From CALRWV02 sp943371965 (lineage in GTDB: Bacteria > Bacteroidota > JABWAT01), in NCBI GenBank assembly GCA_943371965.1, contig CALRWV020000002.1, positions 62,001-126,000 on the forward strand: a stretch of 64,000 bases of DNA, given 5' to 3'. A program made the position numbers and the translations under genes. The notes under the pieces are model-generated. The model ran no database searches and was not told the origin of the DNA. It was given only the letters and a program-made list of their open reading frames with translations. Numbering within the stretch: position 1 is the stretch's first letter; every line of letters starts with the position of its first letter. Shown piece after piece: positions 56,864-64,000 of the stretch.

Positions 56864-57265
56864 ATGACAAAAAAAGAACTGGTTATCATCGCCCAAAAAG
56901 CTCAAAAAAAAGCTTATGCCCCTTATTCCAATTTCCGTGTCGGTTCTGCAGTTTTAACAAAATCCGGGAAAGTATTTACCGGCTGCAATGTTGAAAACAG
57001 TTCATACAGTTTAACCTGCTGTGCTGAGAGAATTGCTCTTTTCAGTGCAATTTCTTCAGGTGAACTTCAGTTTAAGGAAATTGCCATTGTGGGTGATGCA
57101 ACCAATGATTTTACTCCACCATGCGGTTCCTGCCGTCAGGTGATTCTTGAACTTGCAGGACCTAAATGCAAAGTTCACATGGTTCACACAAATGGAAAAA
57201 TTAAAACTGTAACCATTTCCGAATTGGTCCCTTATCCGTTCGGATTTTCCCATCTTTCCCTTTAG
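56864..57265 (+). CDS. cdd: Cytidine deaminase
   Basis: A 133-residue homotetrameric-type enzyme that deaminates cytidine and deoxycytidine to uridine and deoxyuridine. The zinc site is complete: C53 with E55 (CCAERIALF) and C87/C90 (PCGSCRQ). Nucleoside contacts are in VGSAVLTKSG and GCNVENSSYS. The frame is open to 56726, but the ATG at 56864 gives the normal family start (MTKKELVIIAQKAQKKAYAP) with a GGA site close by. It is the first of four plus-strand nucleoside genes (cdd, tdk, transporter, purine phosphorylase), spaced 23, 39 and 120 bp. Confidence 0.95.
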   Translation: MTKKELVIIAQKAQKKAYAPYSNFRVGSAVLTKSGKVFTGCNVENSSYSLTCCAERIALFSAISSGELQFKEIAIVGDATNDFTPPCGSCRQVILELAGPKCKVHMVHTNGKIKTVTISELVPYPFGFSHLSL

Positions 57266-57288
57266 GAGTCCATTGGACTGAATAATTC

Positions 57289-57855
57289 ATGGAAACCAAT
57301 TTTCGGCATCACACCAAAGAAGGATGGATTGAAGTTATTTGCGGAAGCATGTTTTCCGGAAAAACAGAAGAACTTATCCGCCGGTTGAGACGTGCACAGA
57401 TTGCAAAACAGAAAGTTGAAATCTTCAAACCGGTCATTGATAACAGGTATTCTTCAACCCACATTGTTTCGCATTCAGAAAATTCAATCCCGTCAACCAT
57501 GGTTGGAAGTGCTCACGAAATTATTTTACTTGCCCAACATGCCGATGTTGTAGGAATTGACGAAGTTCAGTTTTTGGGAATGGAAGTCATTGATGTTGTA
57601 GAACAACTTGCAAATTCAGGAAAACGGGTTATTTGTGCCGGTTTGGATCAGGATTACCGTGGAAAACCTTTTGAACCGATGCCGCAGCTTTTGGCAATTG
57701 CAGAATACATAACCAAAACTCTGGCAATTTGTATGGTTTGCGGGGCTCCTGCAAACCGTTCGCAGCGGTTGACTGATTCAACAAATTTGGTTGAAATAGG
57801 CGCGAAAGATTCTTATGAACCACGCTGCCGACATTGTTTTGTTCCACCTTTATAA
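57289..57855 (+). CDS. tdk: Thymidine kinase
   Basis: The 188-residue type II thymidine kinase phosphorylates thymidine with ATP. Walker A is [10 protein letters not shown] (K25), the catalytic base is E92 in IDEVQFLG, the lasso and substrate loops are [15 protein letters not shown], and the structural zinc is held by C148, C151, C180 and C183 ([12 protein letters not shown]). The length is normal. It lies 23 bp after cdd, so it is in the same operon and takes up salvaged deoxynucleosides. Confidence 0.96.
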   Translation: METNFRHHTKEGWIEVICGSMFSGKTEELIRRLRRAQIAKQKVEIFKPVIDNRYSSTHIVSHSENSIPSTMVGSAHEIILLAQHADVVGIDEVQFLGMEVIDVVEQLANSGKRVICAGLDQDYRGKPFEPMPQLLAIAEYITKTLAICMVCGAPANRSQRLTDSTNLVEIGAKDSYEPRCRHCFVPPL

Positions 57856-57894
57856 TCGCAAAAGTTACATAATTTAACTGCAGGAGACTACTTC

Positions 57895-59244
57895 ATGGAT
57901 TTCGTTGCATTGCTTCAGGGAATTGTGGGTGTTGGTGTTTTACTAGGAATCGCTTACCTGATTTCCAACAATAAAAAAGCCATCAACTGGAAATTGGTAA
58001 TCGTGGGAATTTCAATGCAGGTCATTTTTGCCATTTTTGTTTTGAAAGGAACCCTGTTGGCATCCTATTTCGGTCCGTTGGGATGGCCGAAATTGCTGTT
58101 CGAAAAAATTTCAGAAGGATTTGTTGTCATTCTTGGTTTCACAACTGAAGGCGCAAAATTCATTTTCGGAAATCTTGCCGTTGGACCCGGTTTTTCTGAT
58201 TCAATCGGCTTCTTTTTTGCTTTTCAGGTTCTTCCAACCATTATCTTTTTTGCAGCCTTTATGAGTGTTCTTTATCATTTGGGCGTTATGCAGAAAGTGG
58301 TCCAGATAGTCGCTTGGGTAATTGCAAAATTTCTGGGAACATCTGGCGCTGAGACACTATCAGTCTCTGCCAATATTTTTGTTGGTCAAACAGAAGCTCC
58401 GTTGGTAATCAAACCTTACATTAAAGGAATGACACAATCCGAACTTCTGGCTGTCATGATTGGTGGAATGGCTACCATTGCCGGTGGTGTTATGGCAGCT
58501 TATGTCCAGATGCTTGGTTTTTCATTTTCACAGGCAAACGGAATTCCGATTACCGAGGCACAGGTTCAGTTTGCAGGTCAATTGTTAGGCGCGAGTATTA
58601 TGGCTGCTCCTGCTGCGCTGATTATTGCAAAAATCATTTATCCGGAAACTGAAGTACCTCAAACACGTGGAAATGTAAAAATCCCGGTTGAAAAGACATC
58701 ATCAAATGTTATTGAAGCTGCAGCTTCAGGTGCCGGTGACGGATTAACATTGGCTTTGAATGTTGCAGCAATGTTATTGGCTTTCATCGCGCTTATTGCC
58801 TTAACCAATTACCTTTTCGGCTGGATTGGCGACTTGACAGGTCTCAATGCAATACTGATGGAACACTTTAAAAGCCCGTTGAGACTTGAACTGATTTTGG
58901 GACTGATTCTTCAGTTTTTGGCGATGGCGATCGGTGTTCCGTATGCTGATGCCCTTCAGTTTGGCTCATTGATTGGGACAAAAATTGTATTGAATGAATT
59001 TGTTGCTTACTTGAATCTGGCTGATCTTGTAAAAACACATGCAATTGAACTCAAAACAATTACGATGGCAACTTTTGCACTCTGCGGATTTGCGAATATT
59101 TCATCGATCGCAATTCAGATTGGCGGCATTGGACCACTTGCTCCGGAACGCCGCGGTGATTTGGCAAAACTGGGAGTCCGTGCAGTTATTGGTGGTTCTT
59201 TGGCAACATTGATGACGGCAACAATTGCTGGTGTGTTAATGTAA
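57895..59244 (+). CDS. Concentrative nucleoside transporter (NupC/CNT family)
   Basis: The 449-residue inner-membrane symporter has about ten helices and the CNT hallmarks SVSANIFVGQTEAPLVIKPY, GGMATIAGGVMAAYV and GVPYADALQFG. It imports nucleosides with H+ or Na+. An AGGAG site lies 8 nt before the ATG. It sits 39 bp after tdk and before purine nucleoside phosphorylase, supplying substrates for the cytoplasmic salvage enzymes on both sides. Which nucleosides are preferred cannot be told by eye. Confidence 0.94.
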   Translation: MDFVALLQGIVGVGVLLGIAYLISNNKKAINWKLVIVGISMQVIFAIFVLKGTLLASYFGPLGWPKLLFEKISEGFVVILGFTTEGAKFIFGNLAVGPGFSDSIGFFFAFQVLPTIIFFAAFMSVLYHLGVMQKVVQIVAWVIAKFLGTSGAETLSVSANIFVGQTEAPLVIKPYIKGMTQSELLAVMIGGMATIAGGVMAAYVQMLGFSFSQANGIPITEAQVQFAGQLLGASIMAAPAALIIAKIIYPETEVPQTRGNVKIPVEKTSSNVIEAAASGAGDGLTLALNVAAMLLAFIALIALTNYLFGWIGDLTGLNAILMEHFKSPLRLELILGLILQFLAMAIGVPYADALQFGSLIGTKIVLNEFVAYLNLADLVKTHAIELKTITMATFALCGFANISSIAIQIGGIGPLAPERRGDLAKLGVRAVIGGSLATLMTATIAGVLM

Positions 59245-59364
59245 ATTTCTCTTCTGAATTCAGGAGTCAGAATCCAGAATTCAGTAGTAGAAGCGTTCTA
59301 ACTCAATAATTTTTCGTGTTCCTTTGGAATCAAAAATAAAATTCATCATTTGAAATTTAACATT

Positions 59365-60183
59365 ATGGAATTACCCGAACTCTCAAAATCAATCGCAGAT
59401 CAGATTTCAAAACTGCAACCTTTTCCTGTCCAAATAGGAATTATCCTGGGTAGTGGTTTGGGTGATTTTGTTCAATCGTTAACCGATCAGGTTGTTATTG
59501 AAACCAAAAATCTTTCCGGCTATCCGGCAACTTCTGTTGTTGGTCATTCGGGTAAAATTATTTTCGGCAAAAGTGATGGTGTTCCTGTTTTGGCTTTTCA
59601 GGGTAGAATTCACCATTACGAAGGTCATGATATCAAACTGACAACGCTTCCGATTTGGATTATACGTCAACTTGGAATCAAAAAAGTGATTCTAACCAAT
59701 GCTGCAGGAGGCTTGAATAAACAATTCAAAGTTGGTGATCTGATGTTGATTACCGATCATATCAATATGCTGTTTAAAAATCCGCTGATCGGAAAAAATT
59801 ATGATGAGTATGGTCCGAGATTCCCGGACATGAGTGAACCGTATTCCAAAAGACTGATTTCAATTGCTGATAAAGTTGCCCGGGATCAGAAAATAAATAT
59901 TCAGCATGGAGTCTATCTTGCCCTAACAGGTCCAAGTTATGAAACCCCTGCAGAAATTTCTTTTTTCAGAACAATCGGTGCAGATGCTGTTGGAATGTCA
60001 ACGGTTCCTGAAGTTATACAAGCCGTTTTTCTCGGGTTGGAAGTAATTGGAATTTCTTGTATAACAAACATGGCTTCCGGAATTACAGGACAAAAACTTT
60101 CACACGAAGAAGTAACTGAAACCGGGTTGTTGGTGAAGGAAAAATTTTCGAAACTGCTTCAGGGAATTGTAAAGGGAATTTAA
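59365..60183 (+). CDS. punA: Purine nucleoside phosphorylase
   Basis: A 272-residue trimeric-type PNP that splits inosine or guanosine with phosphate to base and ribose-1-phosphate. Motifs in order: GIILGSGLGDF (phosphate serine), TSVVGHSGKIIFG, FQGRIHHYEGH, LTNAAGGLN, LALTGPSYETPAEISF, VGMSTVPEVI and SCITNMASGI. The start is ATG 59365; a TTG 15 bp earlier is less likely. It lies 120 bp after the transporter gene, across a short degenerate spacer (CTGAATTCAGGAGTCAG), so it may be partly separate in expression but belongs to the same salvage function. Confidence 0.95.
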   Translation: MELPELSKSIADQISKLQPFPVQIGIILGSGLGDFVQSLTDQVVIETKNLSGYPATSVVGHSGKIIFGKSDGVPVLAFQGRIHHYEGHDIKLTTLPIWIIRQLGIKKVILTNAAGGLNKQFKVGDLMLITDHINMLFKNPLIGKNYDEYGPRFPDMSEPYSKRLISIADKVARDQKINIQHGVYLALTGPSYETPAEISFFRTIGADAVGMSTVPEVIQAVFLGLEVIGISCITNMASGITGQKLSHEEVTETGLLVKEKFSKLLQGIVKGI

Positions 60184-60286
60184 GTAACTTGTTGGAATAT
60201 TTTCATTTCCAAAGGTTTTGAAACAATGCTTAATTACTGATTTCAAATGGACTTTGCGATCTTTGAGTTCTCTGCGGTTAACTGAT

Positions 60287-60805
60287 TTAAATTTTCAGTT
60301 TCATCAGAAAATCGTCTGAAATTTCTTCACCCAATTTAAACTGGGTCGTATCAAAATTTTCAAACCCGTATTTTTTATAAAATTCAATCGCTTTTTTGTT
60401 TTCGTTCCAAACACATAACCACATAAAACTGTACTTTTCCTCTTCCGCAATTTTTCTGCAAAAATCCATAATCATCAACCCGATTTTGTTTCCCTGAAAT
60501 TTTTTCAGAACATAAATCCGTTCAATTTCGAGAACTTTTTCATCAGCAAGTTTTTCGGGTTTATGAATGTCTCCAATTTTAACATACCCTGCCGGTTCAT
60601 CACCAATGAAAACAATAAAAAACCGGTGACTTCCGCTCAGAATTTCTTCGGTAATTACAAATTCATTGAAATAAGTATCAACATAAAACGACATATTGGC
60701 TTTGGTAGTTGAATGTTCGTAAGCATCATAAAATGTTACGCTTGACATCCATGAAAGCAGGGTTGCGTCTTCTCTTGTAGCTGGTCGGATGAAGGATTGG
60801 AGCAT
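60287..60805 (-). CDS. GNAT family N-acetyltransferase
   Basis: A 172-residue acetyl-CoA-dependent acyltransferase with the GNAT core: IRPATREDATLLSWM (strand 1), GYVKIGDIHKP (strand 3), the acetyl-CoA loop EIERIYVLKKFQGNKIGLMI (motif A, Q/R-x-x-G-x-I/G here QGNKIG), and FMWLCVWNENKKAIEFYKKY GFEN (motif B). The frame is open upstream to ATG 60844, but this longer start would translate through a 10-bp hairpin at 60814-60840 and add residues foreign to the family; I chose ATG 60805. The substrate is unknown. It follows the DUF885-like gene closely on the same strand. Confidence 0.82.
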   Translation of the reverse strand: MLQSFIRPATREDATLLSWMSSVTFYDAYEHSTTKANMSFYVDTYFNEFVITEEILSGSHRFFIVFIGDEPAGYVKIGDIHKPEKLADEKVLEIERIYVLKKFQGNKIGLMIMDFCRKIAEEEKYSFMWLCVWNENKKAIEFYKKYGFENFDTTQFKLGEEISDDFLMKLKI

Positions 60806-60813
60806 GGAAGATT

Positions 60814-60840
60814 GCAGTGACAGGAATAATCTGTCACTGC
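60814..60840 (-). terminator. Hairpin between the DUF885-like and GNAT genes
   Basis: GCAGTGACAG and CTGTCACTGC form a perfect 10-bp stem with a 7-nt loop, 11 nt after the stop codon of the upstream gene. It has no T-run, so it may attenuate or stabilise the upstream message and not fully end it. Confidence 0.55.
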
Positions 60841-60850
60841 TCATATAATA

Positions 60851-62161
60851 TTATTTCAGGTTGGAAGGCACTTGAGGCGTTGAAAGCAAATGTGTGAAAA
60901 TTTGCCAACGTTTTTGGGTATTTTCATCTGAACCTCCGTTGCGTTCAACATACTCTTTTACCAAATCCTGACCCAAATTATAATTGATGACATAACTGCG
61001 GTATTTTTCAATGAAACTCATCCTTTGTGCAGCTCTTTCGGGTGACATCAATGCATATTTAACCAACCACTGACCAGCAGCCAGGAGTGACAATTTTCCT
61101 TCCAGATATTGTCTCGCAGCTTCATTTCCTGCATAAGATAATCCTTTGGTCAATTCCAAAATGTGATAATATTTTTCAGCATCGTCAGATTTCAAACCTG
61201 CCAACGGGAACAGATTGTTTTTTTCATATTCAATTCTTTCTTTTCCGGGAAATGCAACATCAATTCCATAATTTGCACTTCCTTCAGCAATTAAAGATTG
61301 TGGACAGAACAGCGGATAAACTGAAAACTCGACCCAACCACGGCTGTTTACCATGTGATCTTCAAGCAAAACATTATAGACGTGATGACCAGGGTAACCT
61401 TCATGACAGGCAAGATCAATTGCACGGTCAATGAAGATGGGAAGATCGGTATTGATCTGAATAACACTCTGATATTTCCCCTTGTACCAGTTGTATCCTG
61501 ACCATGCTTTGTTGGTTACATATTCGAGTTTAAAACTTTCTGAATCTGGGAGCTGGATATAATTTTCAGTTCTTTTCCGTGCTTCAACAATTGCTGTTTT
61601 GAAAACGGTATCCAGTTTTTCTTTTGGAATAATGAATCTGTTTTTGAAAGTATTCAACCGTTCAGAAACTGTTCCTTTTCCCGGCAATTCCTTATCCAGA
61701 TTTTTCAGAAGATCATCAAAATAACTTTCAGGATGCGTTGGAGCCACAGCATCATACAGGTTTTGTGATTCTTCATCAAACAGAAATGTTTTGCCATTAA
61801 TCATTTCGATTTTTGCCTTAACTGCGGTCATCTGTTTCTTGAGATAAATAAAACGGAGTTTGTTCAATTCATCAAAACCGGAAGTATCCATTTGGGAAAG
61901 CAGAATCTGAAGATTGTTCAGTTCAGTATTGAATCTGGAATATGGAAATTCTTCTGAGGAATCTCTTTTGGATGGATCCGGTTTCCATTCTTCGGGGCCG
62001 TAATAGGCATCCACAAAATCGCCGTTATACTGTCCGATCTGAAGAACCAGTTTCACATACGATTCAGCAATGGCATTCATCATTTTGGGTTCAGTTCTTT
62101 CGTTTGAACAGGAATTAAGCGCGATGGGAATAATCATAAGAAGGATAAGTTTCAGTTTCAT
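60851..62161 (-). CDS. DUF885-like lipoprotein metallopeptidase
   Basis: The 436-residue protein has a lipoprotein signal (MIIPIALNSC, C18). Its C-terminal half carries the family zinc motif HEGYPGHHV followed by IAEGSANYGIDVAF, in which the later Glu would be the third ligand. The region around EYVTNKAWSGYNWYKGKYQS and the terminal MSPERAAQRMSFIEKYRSYV is also typical. DUF885 proteins are suspected periplasmic carboxypeptidases or aminopeptidases. It is anchored at a membrane facing the periplasm. The substrate is unknown. The next gene downstream, a GNAT enzyme, gives no clear link. Confidence 0.85.
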   Translation of the reverse strand: MKLKLILLMIIPIALNSCSNERTEPKMMNAIAESYVKLVLQIGQYNGDFVDAYYGPEEWKPDPSKRDSSEEFPYSRFNTELNNLQILLSQMDTSGFDELNKLRFIYLKKQMTAVKAKIEMINGKTFLFDEESQNLYDAVAPTHPESYFDDLLKNLDKELPGKGTVSERLNTFKNRFIIPKEKLDTVFKTAIVEARKRTENYIQLPDSESFKLEYVTNKAWSGYNWYKGKYQSVIQINTDLPIFIDRAIDLACHEGYPGHHVYNVLLEDHMVNSRGWVEFSVYPLFCPQSLIAEGSANYGIDVAFPGKERIEYEKNNLFPLAGLKSDDAEKYYHILELTKGLSYAGNEAARQYLEGKLSLLAAGQWLVKYALMSPERAAQRMSFIEKYRSYVINYNLGQDLVKEYVERNGGSDENTQKRWQIFTHLLSTPQVPSNLK

Positions 62162-62290
62162 ATTAATTGCTCATGGTTTAGGTTTTATAACGGAACGAAG
62201 ATAACAAGAAATTTAATTAGAAATCAGAGGATTACAATTTCAAAATGTAATTTTCTGTTTTGAAGTTTTCGGTTAAAAAAGTAAAAATAT

Positions 62291-62321
62291 TTTGAATCTG
62301 ATTTAATTTTCTTTACTATTG
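62291..62321 (+). promoter_or_regulatory. Candidate -33/-7 promoter for the barrel pair
   Basis: TTTG (62291-62294), exactly 19 bp, and TACTATTG (62314-62321) match the Bacteroidota promoter consensus with one mismatch. It gives a leader of about 55 nt before the ATG at 62382. Confidence 0.5.
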
Positions 62322-62381
62322 TCAAGCCTTGATTTAATCCTGAGGCAACAATCACAAAACTATATACTAAAGAGGAATTCA

Positions 62382-62993
62382 ATGAAAAGATTTACGCTCC
62401 TTGCCTTTACCTTGCTGATTTCAACAGGTTTTGCTTATTCACAATCTCTCTCCAAGGTCGGATTTGGTGTTTCTACCAATTTTTCGCTTTCCACAGCAGG
62501 ATTTCAAAACGCTGCAAATATCTCTCTTGATTTCGGAAACATTCGTTTTGCACCATTTATAGCAATTGGGAACAGTACAAATACTGTAGAACCGGATCCA
62601 AATCCGACCAGCCAATCTTCAGAATATAAAATGAATACTTTGCTTTTCGGTTCAAACGTTCTATTTCTGTTTCAGAAAGAAAACTCTCTTTTTTACATTG
62701 GCGCAGGTATTGGTTATCAGAAATCTGTTGATTCGCAGGAAAACAAATACGGCATTTTCAGCAGAAAATATGAAACGGATATGGGCGGATTGGCAATTAT
62801 TCCTACAATAGGTGGTGAGTATTCACTTTCACCTGAATTTGCATTAGGTGTGGAAATTAATTATCAGATTTTAAGCCTGTCCGGTTCTTACACCAGAACA
62901 GAAACCAATTATCCTGACGTTAAGGAAAAAGAGACTTCAGACTTCTCGTCACTGGGTGCATATTTCACTGCAAGATATTTTTTCACACTTTAA
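62382..62993 (+). CDS. Small outer-membrane beta-barrel protein, first of a tandem pair
   Basis: The 203-residue protein starts at ATG 62382 behind AGAGGA. It has a signal peptide (MKRFTLLAFTLLISTGFAYSQ) and about eight predicted amphipathic strands (KVGFGVSTNFSLS, NISLDFGNIRFAPFIAIGN, NSLFYIGAGIGYQKS, FALGVEINYQILSLSGSY), ending LGAYFTARYFFTL with the Phe-x-Leu end of a barrel. This is the OmpW/OmpA-membrane-domain type 'outer membrane beta-barrel' fold of Bacteroidota. It is 20 bp upstream of a paralogue with the same framework, so the pair is one operon from recent-to-moderate duplication. Function unknown. Confidence 0.88.
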   Translation: MKRFTLLAFTLLISTGFAYSQSLSKVGFGVSTNFSLSTAGFQNAANISLDFGNIRFAPFIAIGNSTNTVEPDPNPTSQSSEYKMNTLLFGSNVLFLFQKENSLFYIGAGIGYQKSVDSQENKYGIFSRKYETDMGGLAIIPTIGGEYSLSPEFALGVEINYQILSLSGSYTRTETNYPDVKEKETSDFSSLGAYFTARYFFTL

Positions 62994-63013
62994 TAAAATG
63001 AGAGAAATCAATC

Positions 63014-63622
63014 ATGAAAAAGTTATCAGTTTTTTTATTTAGTTTGATGTGTTTCTGTGCAATGTCAAATGCTCAGACTCCAGTTAAGATTGGAATTGGG
63101 GTTTCAACCAATTTTGCGGCAACTAACACCGGATACCAAAATGCTGCTAAAATATCTTTTGATTTTAATACTATTAGAGTCGAACCATTTTTGGCTGTTT
63201 TAAATTCAAAACAGAAAAGAGAACCAGATCCAAATTTGAATGGCAGTTTCGATTCAGAAGACCAAAAAAATTTACTGTTTGGTTGCAATTTAATTTATCT
63301 GGTTCAAAACGAGAACTCGCACTTTTATTTTGGCACGGGTATAGGATATGAGAAATTTACTTATAATTCTGAAAACAGATCAGGCAATTCCTTTGATAAT
63401 TATGAATTCGAAAGAAGCGGTTTCGTTTTCATACCAACAATTGGAGGTGAGTATTTATTGTCTCCTGAGTTTTCATTCGGTGTTGAAATTAACTATCTGA
63501 TAATGAGCCTTTCTGGTTCAAGTACAGAAACAGGAAATAATCAGTCAACCTACAGGTCAAAAAATACTTATGATGTATCAACTTTAGGAGCTTTTTTTAC
63601 TGCACGGTATTATTTAAATTAG
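63014..63622 (+). CDS. Small outer-membrane beta-barrel protein, second of a tandem pair
   Basis: The 202-residue paralogue of the preceding gene. It has a signal peptide (MKKLSVFLFSLMCFCAMSNAQ), and the same barrel segments: KIGIGVSTNFAATNTGYQNA, KISFDFNTIRVEPFLAVLNS, FYFGTGIGYEKF, FSFGVEINYLIMSLSGSS, ending LGAFFTARYYLN. Differences cluster in two loop regions (about 58-75 and 160-180), as expected if the exposed loops evolve fastest. An AGAGA stretch lies about 10 nt before the ATG. A hairpin follows the stop. Confidence 0.88.
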   Translation: MKKLSVFLFSLMCFCAMSNAQTPVKIGIGVSTNFAATNTGYQNAAKISFDFNTIRVEPFLAVLNSKQKREPDPNLNGSFDSEDQKNLLFGCNLIYLVQNENSHFYFGTGIGYEKFTYNSENRSGNSFDNYEFERSGFVFIPTIGGEYLLSPEFSFGVEINYLIMSLSGSSTETGNNQSTYRSKNTYDVSTLGAFFTARYYLN

Positions 63623-63637
63623 TCATCAGTCAACAGT

Positions 63638-63664
63638 CTCCTTTATTGAATGTAAATAAGGGAG
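63638..63664 (+). terminator. Probable terminator after the barrel pair
   Basis: CTCCTTTATT and AATAAGGGAG form a 10-bp stem with one G-U pair and a 7-nt loop, followed by GCTTTGATTT. It separates the barrel genes from pdxJ. Confidence 0.55.
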
Positions 63665-63737
63665 GCTTTGATTTCTATTATTCCTGCAACGTCCCTTTTA
63701 TTTGTTTTCCCCGCCAGTTTTCCGATATTTGCCCTCC

Positions 63738-64000
63738 ATGAAAAGACTTTGCATCAATATTGATCACATTGCAACCCTGCGTGAAGCACGTGGAGGCGTT
63801 GAGCCCGATCCGGCACATTCCGTTTTTATCTGTGAAAATGCAGGTGCTTCCGGTATTGTTTGTCATTTGCGCGAAGACCGACGCCACATCAACGACCGTG
63901 ATCTGAAAATTCTGCGTGAAATCGTCAATACCAAACTCGATCTCGAAATGGCTTCTACCGAGGAAATGAAACGGATTGCACTTGAAACCCTTCCCGAACT
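63738..64000 (+). CDS. pdxJ: Pyridoxine 5'-phosphate synthase, 5' part only (runs off the right edge)
   Basis: The first 87 codons are present from ATG 63738. The protein starts [20 protein letters not shown] and continues with [35 protein letters not shown] and [15 protein letters not shown]. These are the diagnostic first strands of PdxJ, with the phosphate- and DXP-binding residues in NIDHIATLR and the catalytic H/R of HLREDRRHI. It condenses 1-deoxyxylulose-5-phosphate with 3-amino-2-oxopropyl phosphate to pyridoxine phosphate in the DXP-dependent vitamin B6 pathway. No strong ribosome site precedes the ATG. Confidence 0.95.
   Translation, partial: MKRLCINIDHIATLREARGGVEPDPAHSVFICENAGASGIVCHLREDRRHINDRDLKILREIVNTKLDLEMASTEEMKRIALETLPE

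Noticed and set aside
1..64000. tRNA, rRNA or transposase genes
   Set aside because: No cloverleaf-type sequence, rRNA segment or transposase reading frame was recognised on either strand by eye. A tRNA scan could still find one that I missed.

Overview
The window is AT-rich bacterial chromosome from the Bacteroidota/Chlorobiota side of the FCB group, most likely an Ignavibacteria-type organism. The evidence is a type IX secretion C-terminal signal with the YPNPFNPSTTIRF motif, a type-B succinate dehydrogenase with one five-helix cytochrome b subunit, several giant two-component-regulator-propeller sensors, and two promoters that fit the Bacteroidota -33/-7 pattern (TTG or TTTG, about 19-20 bp, TAnnTTTG). 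I see no rRNA, tRNA, CRISPR array, transposase or prophage. The assignment is inference from gene style, not from a marker gene.

Layout. 1-329: 5' end of a small membrane protein gene (minus strand). 511-2592: agmatine to putrescine pair aguB-aguA. 2652-5121: a tiny secreted Lys/Ala/Glu-rich protein and a sialate O-acetylesterase. 5309-27379: a 22-kb block, all on the minus strand, that is the centrepiece. Transcribed from right to left it holds an RsbW-like anti-sigma kinase, an RsbV-like STAS protein, a soluble RsbU-like PP2C phosphatase, and then five giant (about 1230-1260 aa) membrane proteins. Each has a signal peptide, a large periplasmic beta-propeller, a Y_Y_Y domain, one membrane helix, a coiled coil and a cytoplasmic SpoIIE/PP2C phosphatase. 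The phosphatase ends of four of them are nearly identical while their propellers differ. Four of the five carry an extra domain inserted in the propeller. The arrangement reads as many inputs feeding one partner-switching output. No sigma factor is encoded in the block.

27699-31200: an NtrB/NtrC-like histidine kinase and sigma-54 activator. 31372-31611: a DUF2442 protein. 31677-35007: sdhCAB operon with two TAATG stop/start overlaps. 35344-40680 (plus strand): a propeller histidine kinase, a small protein of unknown function, and a membrane histidine kinase whose 3' end is nearly identical to that of the first kinase. 40901-44470: a very large cytoplasmic GH13 amylase-family protein. 44919-48748: a lipoprotein and a secreted metallopeptidase-like protein with lamin-tail domain and T9SS signal. 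48986-49855: tandem universal stress protein. 50045-52552: outer-membrane beta-barrel. 52777-54069: citrate synthase. 54528-55052: CBS-domain protein. 55207-56574: COG3014-like lipoprotein. 56864-60183: nucleoside salvage run cdd, tdk, CNT transporter, purine nucleoside phosphorylase. 60287-62161: GNAT acetyltransferase and DUF885-like lipoprotein peptidase. 62382-63622: two tandem paralogous outer-membrane barrel proteins. 63738-64000: 5' end of pdxJ.

Intergenic DNA is rich in repeats: palindromes, modules shared between the gaps of the sensor block, and degenerate short-unit spacers. Several convergent gene ends have clear hairpin terminators. Physiologically the window combines central metabolism (citrate synthase, succinate dehydrogenase), nucleoside and polyamine salvage or synthesis, and an unusually heavy investment in signal input: six propeller sensors, three histidine kinases and one partner switch.
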